64,000 bases of DNA from Budorcas taxicolor (Eukaryota; Chordata; Mammalia; Artiodactyla; Bovidae), in the NCBI RefSeq assembly GCF_023091745.1, contig NC_068924.1, forward strand, positions 69,394,832-69,458,831. The letters are read 5' to 3'. Every line of letters starts with the position of its first letter. Position 1 is the stretch's first letter. A model generated the notes under the pieces. The model did not search any database. It was given only the letters and a program-made list of their open reading frames with translations, and was not told the origin of the DNA. Of the stretch, positions 53,954 through 64,000 are shown one piece after another. A program made the position numbers and the translations under genes.

Positions 53954-54536
53954 TCATTGCAGATGGTGACTGAAGCCATGAAATTAAAAGACGCTTACTC
54001 CTTGGAAAAAAAGTTATGACCAACCTAGACAGCATATTCAAAAGCAGAGACATTACTTTGCCAACAAAGGCCTGTCTAGTCAAGGTTATGGTTTTTCCAG
54101 TGGTCATGTATGGATGTGAGAGTTGGACTGTGAAGAAGGCTGAGTGCCAAAGAATTGATGCTTTTGAACTATGGTGTTGGAGAAGACTCTTGAGAGTCCC
54201 TTGGAGTGCAAGGAGATCCAACCAGTCCATTCTAAAGAAGATCAGTTCTGGGTGTTCAATGGAGGACTAATGCTAAAGCTGAAACTCCAGTACTTTGGCC
54301 ACCTTATGCGAAGAGTTGACTCATAGGAAGACTGATGCTGGGAGGGATTGGGGGCAGGAGGAGAAGGGGATGACAGAGGATGAGATGGCTGGATGGCATC
54401 ACCAACTTGATGGACATGAGTTTGGGTGGACTCCGGGAGTTGGTGATGGACAGGGAGGCCTGACGTGCTGTAATTCATGGGGTCGCAAAGAGTCGGACAC
54501 GACTGAGCGACTGAACTTAAACTGATTTACTTACTA

Positions 54537-54711
54537 AGGTCATCTTTGCAACCCCATGGACTACAGCCTATCAGGCTCCTCTGTCTATGGGATTAGTCAG
54601 ATAGGAACACTGAGTGGGTTGCCTTTTTCTTCTCCAGGGGACCCTCTTGACCCAGGGATCGAAGCTGCATCTCCTGCAATAGCAGGTGGATTCTTTACCT
54701 CTGAGCCACCA
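54537..54711 (-). mobile_element. Bov-tA SINE, antisense, tail truncated
   Basis: Starts at catctttgcaaccccatgg without the last ~25 bp of tail and ends at the head (cctctgagccaccag), directly against the right copy of the 70-bp repeat. Confidence 0.92.
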
Positions 54712-54781
54712 GATAAAATTCAAGGCAGGATTTACAAACAAATAAAAGGATTTTATAAAAAATTGCAGACCCTATATTATT
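54712..54781 (+). repeat. Right copy of a 70-bp direct repeat
   Basis: Begins gataaaattcaaggcaggat; partner of 52301-52370. The two copies bracket exactly the BovB plus SINE block. Confidence 0.88.
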
Positions 54782-55026
54782 CTCTAGTAGAGCTATAGAA
54801 ATGACATTCACAAAATCCCCAACTAGTTCATCTTTGTTTTTTATCCATCATATATCTTACGGTAATCAGCAAGAATTTGTCTGCTGTCAGTAAATAGGTT
54901 TCCAGTTCCTGCTATAGCACAGTAGATTCTTTCATTTACTCACCAATTCCTTTTCTGTACTAGACATTAGGGACCCAGGGATTATGGTACACACATGATG
55001 CCTGCCTCATAGTCTAGAGAACAGCA

Positions 55027-55186
55027 GTGTTGAAACTTTATCGTGTAGTAAAATCACTTGTAGGGCCTGTCGAAGCCTGTTTCTGGGACCCACTGTCAGC
55101 GTTTTGGGTTTAGTGGGTCTGGGGCAAGGCCAGAGAATTCGCATTTCTAACAAGTTTCCAGATGATGCCAATGCTGCCTGTCTGGG
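55027..55186 (+). repeat. MER5A-type hAT-Charlie MITE
   Basis: agtaaaatcacttgtagggc, then ctgtttctgggacccact, then agtgggtctggggcaaggcc, then cgcatttctaacaagtttcc and agatgatgccaatgctgcc follow the MER5A consensus. Old, non-autonomous DNA transposon. Confidence 0.8.
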
Positions 55187-55204
55187 AGCTAATTTTTTCT
55201 AAAT

Positions 55205-55342
55205 TAATTTTTATTTGGGGTATAGTGGATGTGCTGGTTTTTGCTGTGCACCAAAGTGAATCAGTTATACATACACATATGTCCACTCTTTTATATAGAT
55301 TCTATTCCCATATAGGTCATTATAGAGTATTGAGTAGAGTTG
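55205..55342 (-). mobile_element. Artiodactyl L1 3'-end fragment, antisense
   Basis: ttttatttggggtatagtgg, then tgctgtgcaccaaagtgaat, then cagttatacatacacatatg and tcattatagagtattgag match the reversed 3' end of ruminant/artiodactyl L1. Confidence 0.8.
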
Positions 55343-55345
55343 GGA

Positions 55346-56357
55346 GCTGTGTTTTAGGAACCAATAGTCTAGTGGTTATTAAGGATGTGATTATCTTGTG
55401 AACTTCCTGACTGTATTTTTTTTGTAAGAATAGGACAGAGATTTCTCACTCTTTGGAATGAAATTCTAATAAGTTGCTGAGCTTTGTGAATACTTACAAA
55501 GACTAATTGCAGACAGAGTGACTGAGCTTTCCTAATAAACTCTAGTTTACCTCTGACAACAACAAAAAAAAGGCTTGCACATGAAAATCAATCAGATTTC
55601 CTTATGTTTTGATATAAAAGAAAGACATTAAAATTCAACTCGGAGACAGAGTTGTTTTGTGTTAAAAATCATGTGCTTGTCAAAGTGATAAGCTACTATG
55701 ATAATGACTTTTACAAACACAGTTTAACAAAAATAAGCATTTCCTCATTTATATCGCAAAAAAAGCAGTGTTTACGTCATTCATTGCAGAAGCCAAGAAA
55801 TATGTTCTAATTGTTAGTAGAATAACAAAAAGATCTTTTTAAGAATAATTTACATCTCTATGTTACAGAAAATGTAAGAAATATTCCTTTCTTATTCCTA
55901 CTTTCTCCTTTTTGTTTTGGTGGCAGGGAAGGGGAAAAAGAGGGGAAAGTCTGAGAAAAGACAGAAAGGTTGTTCTTTTATTGACAATAGTACCACAATA
56001 TTTCTGAAGTCAATGGTAGAATATAACAGGCTTCAGTGACTCTGATCCTGAACATTCACAAATATGTGAAAATTGAAGCAAAACTCAAAAAGGACTAGAA
56101 GGCATGTAGTCTTTGAGCAACATGAAGGCATGCTTTTTAAATAATAAATTTTCCAGAACTAATAAGAACTTCATTAAAGGATCAGGAAGACTTCCTACCT
56201 GGTTTGCATGAATAGAGCTTCAATTCTTTGTAACCTTCAATTCTTTGAGAAATAATGCAAAGTCTGATAAATGAGTAAACAAATGAAAAAAGAAAAAAGC
56301 GAGGCTGCTAATATCCCTTCATATGCGAGATTTTTCAGGGTTTTCTTGACTCCAGAT
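55346..56357. other. No recognised feature
   Basis: About 1 kb of AT-rich DNA; no repeat or coding signal recognised. Confidence 0.45.
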
Positions 56358-56367
56358 GAAAGCAGTG

Positions 56368-56585
56368 TTGTTGGCTGTTTAGTCACTAAGTTGTGTCCGA
56401 GTCTTTGCAACCCCGTGGACTGTAGCCCACCGTGCGCTTGTGTCCATGGGATTCTCCAGGCAAGAATACTGGGGCAGGTTGCCATTTCTTTCTCCAGGGG
56501 ATCTTCCCAACCCAGGGATCTAACGTGTGTCTCTTGCATTTACAGGCGGGTTCTTTACTGCAGAGCTACGAGGGAAGCCCCAAAG
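56368..56585 (-). mobile_element. Bov-tA SINE, antisense, imperfect TSD
   Basis: Full length with tail ggctgtttagtcactaagtt and head gagctacgagggaagcccc. Flanks gaaagcagtg (56358-56367) and gaaagcattg (56586-56595) differ at one base. Confidence 0.94.
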
Positions 56586-56770
56586 GAAAGCATTGTAGGT
56601 CAAAAATAGTGATGTTTCCACTGAAGATGAGAAACAGGCCCATCAGGAGGCTAGGAATATTGTTCTCTAAAATATCTCATCCAGAAGGTATCCTTCAAAT
56701 TCGGTAGTTTGAACAGCAGTTGTCAATCCCAGCTACAAACTTGATCACTCAGGAAATATTTAAACTGGGC

Positions 56771-56960
56771 TTGCAAATGAAGGAGACATAAGAGATGGGG
56801 GTTCAATCCCTGTGTTGGGAAGATCCCCTGGAGGAGGGCATGGCAGCCCACTCTAATATTATTGTCTGGAGAATCCCATGAACAGAGGAGCCTGGGGGGT
56901 TACTGCCCACGGGGTCGCAAAGAATCAGATACAACTGAAGTGACTTAGCACACACACATG
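56771..56960 (+). mobile_element. Bov-tA SINE, sense, head truncated
   Basis: Enters at gcaaatgaaggagacataag with the gagacataagagat insert also seen at 29690. Body and tail are complete, ending in a short (CA)n run. Confidence 0.92.
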
Positions 56961-57710
56961 TACGATTATTAGTCTGGATTCTACCCAGTCAATTGAAATC
57001 ATACTCTCTGGGTATGGCACCATCTAAATTCTCTACAAGTTTTCCAGTTGTTCCAAATGTGCCACAGAAGTTGAGATATAGTAACTGAGAGGCAGGACCT
57101 GACAAGCAATGCATCCTTTTCATATCCTGGTTCAAGTCAGCTTCTGCACATCATTTTTAGCATTGTCAAAGGGACCATTAACTAGCTTGAAACATTTCTA
57201 GAGTTCAGTAAGCTCACTTTCTACAGTTTGCAAGAATTAGAAGACTAAAAGGATCCCACTTGTTCACTGTCATTAGCACTGATCACTATTTCCAAACCAG
57301 AGTATTGCCAGGGTCATGTCAACCGTATCACCTCACCTTTATCCCAGTAAAGCACAAGGGAATGCAGAGATGATGCTGAACAAAAGTGAGTGAAAGCATA
57401 AGCCAGAGCTGCTCAAGATGGAGTGTAATATTCAAACAGCTCTGCTGTAGCTTTCAGCTGGGAATAAAATGGCTATAAGGGTACACAGTGATTTCTTTCC
57501 AAGATAGCCCCACAGCAGCAAACAGTCACTGACATGTGATTCAGCAGAGGACAAAACACTCCAGACACCAGTTCAGGATTCAAGGAAATAATGCATTAAT
57601 GGGAAAGAAAATGCTTATTTCTAATTCTTCCTGCCCTGAAACAGAACTATCCTAAATCAGTAAAAAAAAAAAAAAAAAAAAGAATCATTCAGGCACATTT
57701 ACTTAAATAT
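56961..57710. other. No recognised feature except a poly(A) run
   Basis: About 750 bp. A pure A20 run lies at 57662-57681; I found no repeat body to its left that it would terminate. Confidence 0.45.
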
Positions 57711-57725
57711 ATAGTCAAATATATG

Positions 57726-57932
57726 TACCTTCCTTAGAGGTTCAGTGGTAAAGAACCTGCATGCCAGTTGAGGAGATGTGGGTTCCATCCCTGGATCAGG
57801 AAGATCCAACGGAAAAGGAAATGGCAATCCACTTAGTATTCTTGCCTGGGAAATCACAAGGACAGAGGAGCCTGGCTGGCTACAGTCCATGGGGTCGCAA
57901 AAGAGTTGGATACTATTTAGCCACTAAACAAC
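57726..57932 (+). mobile_element. Bov-tA SINE, sense, 15-bp TSD
   Basis: Head taccttccttagaggttcag, B-box-like gggttccatccc, tail with cactaaacaac. The perfect 15-bp repeat atagtcaaatatatg at 57711-57725 and 57933-57947 equals the longest TSD in the window. Confidence 0.97.
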
Positions 57933-57947
57933 ATAGTCAAATATATG

Positions 57948-58399
57948 ATTATATATTATATATATATCATATAGCCACATCCAATGGCTACCCAATGCTA
58001 TGAATTTCTTGCATATCTCTCAAGCCTTTTCAGTGTATCCAAGCAGTAATATATTGTACAATATATTAATTATATACATATGGGGGGTCATATATAATTA
58101 TATCATATGGGGTCATACAATGCAAATCAACTTACAGCCTGTTTTTTCAGCCCATCCACAGCAATCTTTTCACATCTATAACAATCCCTCTACCTTACCC
58201 TTTTCAAAACTGTATTATATTTAATTGAATAGATTATTCTTTAGTCACCCAATTCCTGAGAGATATTTAAATAGTTCGTAATACTTTGGACTTAAATCAC
58301 ATGCCTTTGTCTTATTTTCTTTGGCTAAAATCCCAGTGGTGGAATGGCAACAGTAAAATAATACACATATTAAGTTTTGCTAGCATGGGGCTAGTATGT
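57948..58399. other. AT-rich stretch, possible degraded L1
   Basis: 57950-58120 is rich in TA repeats, with a near-duplicate around catatggggtcat (about 58077 and 58105). From 58225 to 58390 there is faint likeness to reversed L1 3' sequence (tttctttggctaaaatccc, agtggtggaatggc); I do not rely on it. Confidence 0.35.
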
Positions 58400-58560
58400 T
58401 ACAGTGTGTTGAAGGCTAAGGCTACAGATATATCTAGATTCAATTTTATCTCTGAGGCTTACTAAGTGAGCAATTCACTTAGTGATTTGGAGTCCCAATT
58501 TCGTCTTTTGTAAAATAGAGATAATATTCTCCACATAATGGCTATGAGGTCTGATGATAA
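58400..58560 (+). repeat. MIR SINE, sense, degraded
   Basis: ctgaggcttactaagtgagc, then cttttgtaaaatagagataa, then tattctccacataatggct resemble MIR's cacttactagctgtg, tctgtaaaatggggataa and cctcataggg. An A-run follows at 58559-58572. Confidence 0.55.
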
Positions 58561-58573
58561 AAAAAAAAAAAAG

Positions 58574-59126
58574 TAGTGTATTGAGCAAAGCAAATAGTTA
58601 GCAAGAGTCTTGTACATGTTCTCTTTTAAAGCTTTATTTAATTAATTAATTTTTTTTTTGGCCAGATGGTTCTCAAGAAGAACTGCACAAATTTAGACAT
58701 TTTTACCATTTCAGACATTGTCACACTTTTAAACCTTTGACTCATCTGAAGGGTGAAAACTAATACCACAAGGTTTTTTGCATTTGAATTTCTTTATTAG
58801 TGAAGCTGTGAAAGGATTTCAATATAAACTGGAACCAGAGGACATGAAATGAAAAATCTCATGCATGAACCCTCAGAAGAATGGAACTTAAGCACTGAGA
58901 GACTGATTTCCATAAAATATCTGATTTAGAGAAGACCCAAGACTTAGTCCTGAGCAGTAAAACCTTGCCAAGACTCTCTCCACATCCCCAAGCCAAAGAA
59001 GCTGCCACTTGGATTCTGGCTGGGCGTCTGCCTCTGCAATGTTTATCCATAAATGCAGCCTGTCTCAGACCCTCAGAGGACTCCCCTGTGCTTGTTACAG
59101 CCTGTTTCTCCCAAATTACAACTGCT
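58574..59126. other. No recognised feature
   Basis: About 550 bp; a taattaattaatttttt tract at 58638-58659 and otherwise nothing recognised. Confidence 0.4.
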
Positions 59127-59333
59127 CTGCTAGTTCTGGTGGCTCAGATGGTAAAGAATGTGCCTGCACTTCAGGAGTCCCAGGTTCGATCCCTGGGTCA
59201 GGAAGATCCCCTGGAGAAGGGAATGGCAACCCACAGCAGTATTCTTGCCTGAAGAATTCCATGGACAGAAGAGCCTGGCAGGCGAGTCTATGGGGTCACA
59301 GAGATTCAGACATGACTGAGTGACTAACATTTT
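59127..59333 (+). mobile_element. Bov-tA SINE, sense, intact B-box
   Basis: Head gttctggtggctcagatgg and an intact Pol III B-box (ggttcgatcc at 59183-59192) followed by a full body and tail (gacatgactgagtgactaac). Among the better preserved promoters here. Confidence 0.94.
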
Positions 59334-59529
59334 CTTTTTTCCTTTCTGCTAGGCCTGGATAAATGCAATTTCTGATGATTTGAGGCTGCCTCCGTGTACC
59401 TCTTTCGGTTCACAAAGCTGATCAGCTCTTCTTATCCACTGCATATTTAGTTTTAAAACTACTCATAATAAGTTATGGAGTTTTCCTCCCCTTTCACCTC
59501 TATTATGAAGTTATTACACTATGTTCTAG

Positions 59530-59760
59530 AAATTGCCAAGTGACAGTCTGTGGTCCACATCTGACCTGCTGCCTGTTTGTGACAATGATGTTTTACTGCA
59601 GAGCAGTCACACCCATCCATTCACTATTGTCTACACTGCCTTTCACGCTGCAATGGCAGAGTCAAGTTGTTTCCAAAAGACTATTTGCCTCACAGACTAA
59701 AATACTTAGTATTAAAGGTGTCACAGAAAAATTAGTTGACCTTGCTCTATAGTAATTTTT
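59530..59760 (+). repeat. Ancient mammalian DNA-transposon fossil (hAT-like)
   Basis: cacatctgacctgctgcctg, then the gcagtcacacccatccattc zone, then tattgtctacactgcctttc, acgctgcaatggcagagtc and cctcacagactaaaatactt, ending gaaaaattagttgacc. This order is a very common mammal-wide repeat; I am sure of the repeat, less of the family name. Confidence 0.65.
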
Positions 59761-60004
59761 CCTGCTCATGACTGCCTCACTTTCTGGACTGTACATTTCA
59801 CTCTAAGCACAGGGGTAGTACTATAACCATCAAATGCCCTTTACCTAGCACAGTCCTTGGGACAGAGTTGGTATTTAGTGAACATTTCAGATATCCTTTC
59901 TGTTTGGCTAAGCACCACAAAGTTCAGGAAATTTAAGTGACTGAAAACCACCTGAAGATTTAATCCTGAAGGAAAACTTCTCTTCTTTTTATTGGCAGAA
60001 TTCT

Positions 60005-60297
60005 GCTCATCCTTCAAGGCCAAGGTCAAATACACATGATTTGAATATATCCTCTAAATCAATATCCTCCTCAAACCAACCAACCAATGGCTCCCTCCTC
60101 TATGTACCACAGGGCTTTGGAAAAACCAACAACACAGAATTATAATTTCATGTTAAAATTAAGAGACTATGAGTCTGTCCTCCTTATAGGATGTGACCTT
60201 TTTTTAAATTGGAGATTCTATTTTGCATTTCCTTTTATACCCGCAGCATCCAGCAAACAGTGGCCTTGCATTAAGTATTCATTAAATGAATGAATGA
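60005..60297 (+). repeat. L2 LINE 3' end, sense
   Basis: tgctcatccttcaaggccaa, then gtcaaatacaca, then ggctccctcctctatgtacc, then the ttgcattaagtattcattaa terminus with gaatgaatgaa. Confidence 0.7.
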
Positions 60298-61508
60298 AGA
60301 ATATACTCATTGTTAGTCTTAGCCTGGGTCATTTAACTTTCCTCTGCATTAATTTAACCACCAAACATAATATTTCCCCATCAACTTTCAAGGTTAAGAG
60401 CTCCATCAGTCCACCTTGGAGTCAGGTGCTTAATTGACCAGACTGCTTGTGGATGACATGGACTTATTCCCTTCTCACAGCAGGCAACATTTCGCTCTAA
60501 ACACTAGTGAACATCCCCTTGACTGGCTCTAGAATTCCTTTTTAACAAGGTATCTGCTGCTAAAGAGAAAAGCAATGAACCCAATAATTCTTCCAGCTTC
60601 TCATTCTTTGCATCGCTTAGGAGAGCAAAGGAAGGATGTGTGTAAGAAATGTGATCACTGTATTTCCTCAGCTCATTCACTTTGCAAATATTTAATCAGA
60701 ACCTGATCTGAAAGAAGCTATGTGCTAAATCCTGAAATATAATGCCCACCCCCTCCAATTTTTGTCTTCTTTTCAGTATGGAGGAAGTCTTGTAAAACAG
60801 ACTTTTGTTGCTATTGTTGTTTTCCAACAGATGCATTTGAAAGTGTGCTCTCTCAAGAGGAAAATTAAAACAAACAAATGAATAAAAATAGCCCAGCATT
60901 ATATGGCAATCTACTCTATGATTAGCCCAAGACCACAGAGCAAAGTTGCTGTCTCTGGGGATATCTTCTCATCTGTGGGATAGAAATCCCATAAGACAAT
61001 TTCACTGATTATAAAAATTCTGAGTTTATGGTTGAAATTGGATTTCTCCGACTAAAGGTTGTGTGGTCCTATTCAGCCTCTTCATTCTGTTTAACAGATA
61101 ACGAGTTATTTTGATTTTTAAAACAATCACCTGGTAATTGTAACAGAAATAAATTTGTGTTTGTAGAAATTAGTGTGTTACTATCTTTCTGGTGTTTTTC
61201 ATCTTCTAGTTATAACAGCTTTTTAATTTTTATTTATTTATTTATTTTTTACCAAGATATGCCCTCTTTTCTGGTAATTCCCTAAATGATATCCTCATTT
61301 GTGCAATGGTAATGAGGAATTCCAAAGCACTCAGATTCCTCAGAGGGGCTCTCACTAAGAAAAATACCCTCAATATATTCACAAATGCATGCGGCTACAT
61401 AAAGAGCAAAGGCTATTTAGTTCTATGTTTAACGGAGCCAGTGTTTGGCCGGTAAAAATGAGAAAACAATGCTTGGTATATCAGCCTACTCCATGTTTGA
61501 CTGCTCCT
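60298..61508. other. No recognised feature
   Basis: About 1.2 kb. A (TTTA)n-like run is at 61226-61248. No repeat family or coding frame was recognised. Confidence 0.45.
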
Positions 61509-61520
61509 CTTCCCTAGTCT

Positions 61521-61713
61521 GGGCTTCCTTTGTGGCTCAGCTGGTAAAGAATCCACCTGCAATGTGGGATACCTGGGTTTGATCCCTGGGTTGGAAAGAT
61601 CCCTTGGAGAAGGGAATGGCTACCCACTCCAGTATTCTGGCTTGGATAATTCCATGAACCATGGGGTTGCAAAGAGTCAGACATGACTGAGTGACTTTCA
61701 CTGTCACCTCTTT
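61521..61713 (+). mobile_element. Bov-tA/BOV-A2-type SINE, sense, imperfect 12-bp TSD
   Basis: gggcttcctttgtggctcag head, B-box-like gggtttgatccc, internal loss near ccatgaaccatggggttgc, and a gagtgactttcactgtcac tail. Flanks cttccctagtct (61509-61520) and cttccctggtct (61714-61725). Confidence 0.94.
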
Positions 61714-61869
61714 CTTCCCTGGTCTGGGAGAGAATTTGAGAAATAAAGCCTTAAGGTGCCAGAGACAAGATGTTTATAGGACATGGTTCAGTGCTTAAAC
61801 CTACAAACATATTGGCTTTGTATTATTACAACTTAGGATGCAACAAACACTTGAATACTCAAATCATTA

Positions 61870-61975
61870 ACTAGACATGTCACCCAAGAAAATGTACAGA
61901 TGGCAAATAAACACACGAAAGAGCCTCAAGATCATATGTTATTAAAGAAATGCAAATTGAATCAAACACCCAACT
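61870..61975 (+). mobile_element. L1 LINE 3' fragment, sense
   Basis: gtacagatggcaaataaaca, then agagcctcaagatcatatgt, then ttaaagaaatgcaaattgaa match the L1 ORF2 3' region (acaaatggccaacagg, tgctcaacatcac, gaaatgcaaattaaaac). Confidence 0.7.
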
Positions 61976-62249
61976 TGATTGTGAGGTATGGAGGATCAGG
62001 TATGAAGTTAGTCCTCGATGGCGACTGACGTCTGTGACATCTTGCTCTGGAAAACTGTATGAAAAGTTGAAGACAGAGGTGACCTCAATGGTCTTATTTT
62101 CTTATGAAGTATATACCATCTGTAAGCTACCAAAGATACAACAAGAACTCAGACCTGGACAAGCTGTTTGCACTACACCAGGTATAATGCACCATTTAAG
62201 AGTTCAAGTTGGTGTTTGAGTTCCATCAAATAATGTTTGATGACCGTGG
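61976..62249. other. No recognised feature
   Basis: About 270 bp with a small CpG-bearing patch at 62013-62029 (tcctcgatggcgactgacg). Nothing identified. Confidence 0.35.
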
Positions 62250-62385
62250 CCTAGATTTTCCTCATCTATAAAATGGGAATAATAACATGGGCCTCACAGT
62301 GTTGTTTAAAGATTGAATGAGACATCATGTACAAAATACTTACTCCAGTACCTGATATATAATGATATTTATGTTAATTGTTATT
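62250..62385 (+). repeat. MIR SINE 3' half, sense
   Basis: ttttcctcatctataaaatg, then ggaataataacatgggcctc, then acagtgttgtttaaagattg and aatgagacatcatgtacaaa are close to MIR. Confidence 0.85.
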
Positions 62386-62475
62386 GTGATTCTCCATGCA
62401 ATCACAACTTCACAACAGGGTCTAGAGTTGCATCTCTTCCTTACGTGGCTCCTTCAAGACTTGGGTCTATTTGCT

Positions 62476-62956
62476 GTAGTTATTCAGTCATTCAGTCATG
62501 CCCAGCTCCTTGCAGCCCCATGGACTGCAGCACACCAGGCTTCCCTGTCCTTCACCATCTCTCGGAGCTTGCTCAAACTTACGTCCATTGAGTCAGTGAT
62601 GCCAACCAACCATCTCATCCTCTGTTGTCCCCTTCTCCTCCTGCTTTCAATCTTTCCCAGCATCAGGGTCTCTTCTAATGAATTGGCTCTTCACATCAGG
62701 TGGCCAGAGTATTGGAGCTTCAACTTCAGCATCAGTCCTTCCAATGAATATGCATTGGTTTCCTTTAGGATTGACTGGTTTGATCTCCTTGCTGTCCAAG
62801 GGACTCTTAAGGGTCTTCTCCAACACCACAGTTCAAAAGCATCAATTCTTCAGTGCTCAGCTATCTTTATGGTCCAACTCTCACATCTGTAAATGACTAC
62901 TGGTAAAACCACAGCTTTGACGAGATGGATGTTTGTCGCAAAGTAATTTCTCTGAT
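62476..62956 (-). mobile_element. BovB LINE, 0.48 kb, antisense
   Basis: Tail (ttattcagtcattcagtcat) through the C-terminal coding region to gacgagatggatgtttgtcg. It has TGA on the minus strand at 62850-62852, the recurrent codon. Frames on both strands here are BovB shadows. Confidence 0.94.
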
Positions 62957-63539
62957 ACATGGGCAAATACCCAAAGTGGTGAAAAAAAGTTTCAAATGTT
63001 TGATATTGTTTTAATACAACCCTGGGGAAGGTTCCAATTCAAGAAGTCTATAGGTAATTTAGCCTCACTGCCTTCTTGGGGGCATGTCAGGTGAGTACAG
63101 AAGGGGGAAGATGGAGTTTTGCCAGGTTAGCTTTCTTCTGGCATGGAGATTTCTTGGAGGGACCTATAGCTCTAAATTTTGTGTGTTTGGTGGATGAAGG
63201 AGTGGAAGAAGTAAAGGAAAAAAATCAGGAAACAGAAGTTAAGAGTAACTGAGAAAGCACAATGCCCACACCCAAAGTCTTCTTAGCTCCCAGGAGGTCA
63301 AATGAACTATTTTTTTTTTTTAATTAAAATCATATAATTTTCTGCACTTCTTTATCCCCTTTTCAGTAGAGGATTTGTTAATTTGCTGTCTTGCTTTCAT
63401 AAAATGGTACATTTAAATCATCCCTGAACAATACATGTGTGTATATGGTTCTTACAATTCAAGATTTACACTTACACAGTTCATAAAAAACAATACATGT
63501 CTTTGGTGTGTCATTTACTCAGATGCCACGAAGCCTTTG
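62957..63539. other. No recognised feature
   Basis: About 580 bp; a T-run at 63310-63321 and otherwise nothing recognised. Confidence 0.4.
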
Positions 63540-63630
63540 CTTATGACCTTCTCTTTGACTAAATTGTCCTTCCCCTCCTCTCACAGCTAAAATCAGACTC
63601 ATATTTCAAGCCCCTCCCCCCAAAAATGCT
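63540..63630 (+). repeat. Possible L2 fragment, sense
   Basis: gcctttgcttatgaccttct, then the ttgtccttcccctcctctca zone, then aaaatcagactcatatttca, agcccc resemble L2's cctttgctcatgctgttcc and tgactcatccttcaag. Confidence 0.45.
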
Positions 63631-64000
63631 ATTTTCTGTTGACATTCTCAAGAAAAATTAATGATCATTTTCTCTTTCATCCTATTCTACTTATTTGACA
63701 AAAATGCTGGCATAATTTAAATATTTGTCTACAAGTCTGAATGCTTGCTCAAACTTTAGTTCTGATAGTAAGCCTATAGTAGCTTCTCAGCAGTCCTTAT
63801 TAGAAAATGATGCTACTCCATGTTTTGAGCATCAGTTACTTTTCAAATATTAGAGTTTTTCCTCCAAATATAATCTAAATCTCTCCTGGTCTTTTTGAGC
63901 ATGTTCTCTGATTCCCTTTTTTCCACTCAAAGTAAAACAATTTTATTACTTTTACTGTTATCAAAGAAGTAAAATATTATTTAAAGAGACAAAGAATAAA
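63631..64000. other. No recognised feature
   Basis: The last 370 bp are AT-rich with nothing recognised. Confidence 0.4.

Larger units (their letters stand above)
52371..54522 (+). mobile_element. BovB LINE, about 2.15 kb, sense, most complete copy
   Basis: Most 5'-extended BovB here. At 52410-52424 it encodes SDHEP, the last catalytic motif of the APE-type endonuclease. Then follow FRFKLKKVGKTTRPFRYDLN, the linker, full RT and C-terminus to the tail gactgagcgactgaac. It carries frameshifts near 52558, at an A7 run (52957-52963), near 53920 and near 54326. A full BovB is about 3.2 kb, so roughly 1 kb of the 5' end is missing. Confidence 0.97.

Noticed and set aside
1..64000. A novel defence, biosynthetic or mobile gene system
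   Set aside because: Both strands were read; all long frames are BovB, SINE or low-complexity translations. The window is ordinary ruminant intergenic DNA with notable repeat nesting but no gene cluster.

Overview
This window is nuclear DNA of a ruminant artiodactyl. The diagnosis rests on repeats: 14 copies of the RTE-type LINE BovB, about 29 tRNA-headed Bov-tA/BOV-A2 SINEs whose tails match the BovB 3' end, and three older CHR-type SINEs. BovB plus Bov-tA in this combination is characteristic of Ruminantia. Species and chromosome cannot be told from the sequence alone. I found no exon, rRNA or tRNA gene, CRISPR array, operon or bacterial or viral gene. All long open frames are decayed BovB reverse transcriptase (RT) or translations of SINEs. 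It reads as intergenic (or large-intron) DNA, AT-rich and poor in CpG.

Layout. 1-5 kb: three antisense Bov-tA copies, a BovB stub, two MIR fossils and an 83-bp mariner-like MITE. 5-8 kb: non-repeat DNA, a pyrimidine tract and an L2 split by BovB. 8-15 kb: an L2 piece with a G-run cluster, a 1.3-kb antisense BovB, a CHR SINE and an L1 3' end. 15-18 kb: mostly non-repeat. 18.5-22.4 kb: a 2-kb BovB interrupted by a SINE, a poly(A)-only insertion and a mariner palindrome split by two SINEs. 23-24 kb: a CpG-bearing non-repeat block that may be conserved. 24-27.5 kb: a dense nest in which an ancient MLT1-like LTR hosts a CHR SINE and a BovB. 27.5-35 kb: mainly non-repeat plus one BovB. 35-54.5 kb: four long BovB copies on the + strand, an MLT1 LTR, L2s and many SINEs. 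54.5-64 kb: SINEs plus MER5A-, L1-, MIR- and L2-type fossils.

How the parts work together. BovB encodes an endonuclease and RT; Bov-tA has an internal Pol III promoter and a BovB-like tail and is thought to be mobilised by BovB. Here all BovB copies are 5'-truncated and carry stops or frameshifts, so none is autonomous. The copy at 52371-54522 reaches furthest 5', into the last endonuclease motif (SDHEP). The C-terminal part of the copy at 35375-36705 keeps the longest open frame (336 codons). Target-site duplications (TSDs), many perfect, were found by eye for many insertions and give the nesting order.

No new gene system is visible. The points most worth checking are the 84%-identical 70-bp direct repeat flanking a BovB+SINE block, the mariner/miR-2284-like palindrome split by SINEs with three copies of one target site, a tail-only poly(A) insertion, and a stop at one BovB codon seen in six copies. 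Family names come from recognising consensus patterns by eye, not from a database search, and element ends are good to about 5-20 bp.
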